A DNA stretch of 40,092 nucleotides from a virus, in the IMG/VR virus record IMGVR_UViG_3300042451_001157, positions 1 through 40,092 of that record; one strand, written 5' to 3'. The notes beneath the pieces are model-generated. The model saw nothing but the letters and a program-made list of their open reading frames with translations, had not been told where the DNA came from and ran no database searches. Made by a program: the position numbers and the translations under genes. The first letter of the stretch is position 1. Each line of letters begins with the position of its first letter. This document shows, one piece after another, positions 39,194 through 40,092 of the stretch.

Positions 39194-40092
39194 TTATAAT
39201 CCGTATTTTGATTTATCCGCATTAAAGTTTTGTAAAACTTGGGTAGAGGTAAGTGATGTGTTGTATAAACGTGTAATACCAATTTTTCCATCAAACCATT
39301 GAGAGTATTCCCCCCCATTATAACTACCTATGTAAAGTGGGTTAGTTGAGTTTAATATACTTGGTAAACTATGACTTACACTTCCTATACTTACACCATT
39401 TACAAATGTTTCAAGTGTATTAGATGCGACATTAGTAAACACATAAACTATCTGATACCAAGTACCAATCGTTCCAACGTAGTTTGTACTATTAACAAAC
39501 AATGATGAACCACTACCACTACCTGAACCTAATTGAGCGTAGTATGTAGTATTAGTTGTTCTGATACTATAACTTACATCTACAGTAAGACCACCATTAT
39601 CAAACTTTCCAATTACAACATCGTTACCCGATACTGCTTGATTAACCCATACTTCTATAGTCCAATCGCCACTTCCTGGTTCTAATAACACATTATCCGC
39701 AACTTGAACTTGTGATGAAGTTCCATTATATGTGAAGTATGGTGATGTATATGTGATATTGGACATTGTACCATTCAAACCATTACCTGATAAATCATTA
39801 ATTGTCGTACCTGTTCCAGGGTAACTTGATAAATTACTTGGGTCATAATATAACCTAAGGTTACTTGTTACAGGTGCCACAAATCTTGGGGCCAAATAAT
39901 TGTATTGTTGTGTTATTTCTCCTAACGTTAATTTCCTATTATAAAAATATAAATTCGCTAAGTACCCAAATGGTTGACTTGGTCCCTGATTATTACCCCA
40001 AGTCCAATGTGTGGTACCACCCGCACCAAAAGAAATAGGATCACCGACTTCTATATTATTAATGTAGAATGTTTGTGATGAACTATCCCCGA
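39194..40092 (-). CDS. LamG/ConA-like repeat adhesin, C-terminal part (N-terminus beyond window)
   Basis: The minus-strand frame is open from the right edge to its stop at 39194, about 299 codons; its start lies outside. Two consecutive LamG-type jelly-roll domains are visible. The first is only a C-terminal portion (FYINNIEVGDPISFGAGG, then YLANLYFYNRKLTLGEI). The second is complete, with LRLYYDPSNLSSYPGTG, WTIEVWVNQ, TFVNGVSIGS and a closing GKIGITRLYNTSLTSTQV. Such domains bind carbohydrate and are common in phage tail fibres and large adhesins. The TTG at 39895 is not a convincing start because the frame continues coherently upstream. Confidence 0.85.
   Translation of the reverse strand, partial: GDSSSQTFYINNIEVGDPISFGAGGTTHWTWGNNQGPSQPFGYLANLYFYNRKLTLGEITQQYNYLAPRFVAPVTSNLRLYYDPSNLSSYPGTGTTINDLSGNGLNGTMSNITYTSPYFTYNGTSSQVQVADNVLLEPGSGDWTIEVWVNQAVSGNDVVIGKFDNGGLTVDVSYSIRTTNTTYYAQLGSGSGSGSSLFVNSTNYVGTIGTWYQIVYVFTNVASNTLETFVNGVSIGSVSHSLPSILNSTNPLYIGSYNGGEYSQWFDGKIGITRLYNTSLTSTQVLQNFNADKSKYGL

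Overview
The window looks like part of a large tailed-phage genome (T4-like or jumbo scale) infecting a Bacteroidota host. Phage character rests on a giant collagen-like tail-fibre ORF, a T4 gp1-like deoxynucleotide kinase, a small UvrD-type helicase, a PG-binding/GH19 endolysin, a KTSC protein, a 2OG-Fe(II) oxygenase, tightly packed small unknown genes and 14 tRNA genes. Bacteroidota character rests on repeated promoters of the form TTG-N19/20-TAnnTTTG, A-rich leaders without Shine-Dalgarno sequences, an IGF-loop ClpC-type unfoldase and a T9SS type A C-terminal sorting domain. DNA is AT-rich apart from the collagen-like region.

Layout. 1-13004 (minus): one uninterrupted frame, cut by the left edge, encoding at least 4334 residues of Gly-X-Y-like repeat behind a 109-residue tail-fibre N-terminus; the long plus-strand frames here are antisense shadows. 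13095-15560 (minus): ClpC-like AAA+ unfoldase. 15.6-20.0 kb (plus): small unknowns, KTSC, 2OG oxygenase, nucleotidyltransferase, a probable -1 frameshifted acidic protein pair, dNMP kinase. 20.0-21.8 kb (minus): three-gene operon. 21.9-26.6 kb (plus): helicase, GH19 endolysin, zinc ribbon, two DUF2589-like proteins and small ORFs, plus one tiny minus-strand basic protein.

26.6-35.0 kb (minus): an eight-gene operon in which six products carry signal peptides. It encodes a cohesin/dockerin-like protein with a T9SS tail, two small membrane proteins, a CsgG-family protein, two probable outer-membrane beta-barrels, a C-type-lectin/Ig-like/dockerin-like protein and a small secreted protein. This is the most unusual part of the window: a phage-borne cell-surface or secretion cassette, possibly a small cohesin-dockerin assembly on the host envelope.

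35.4-37.4 kb: a promoter- and terminator-bounded short transcript, then tRNAs for Pro (two), Lys, Cys, Trp, Leu, Val, Tyr, Ala, Gln, Met/Ile2, His, Arg and Ile, interrupted by a structured non-coding segment and a secreted HExxH protein. 37.5-39.2 kb (plus): two acidic proteins sharing an N-terminal tag with the 18.1 kb protein, flanking a small membrane protein. 39.2 kb to the right edge (minus): the C-terminal part of a LamG-repeat adhesin. No function was confirmed by database search; all family calls come from motif recognition.
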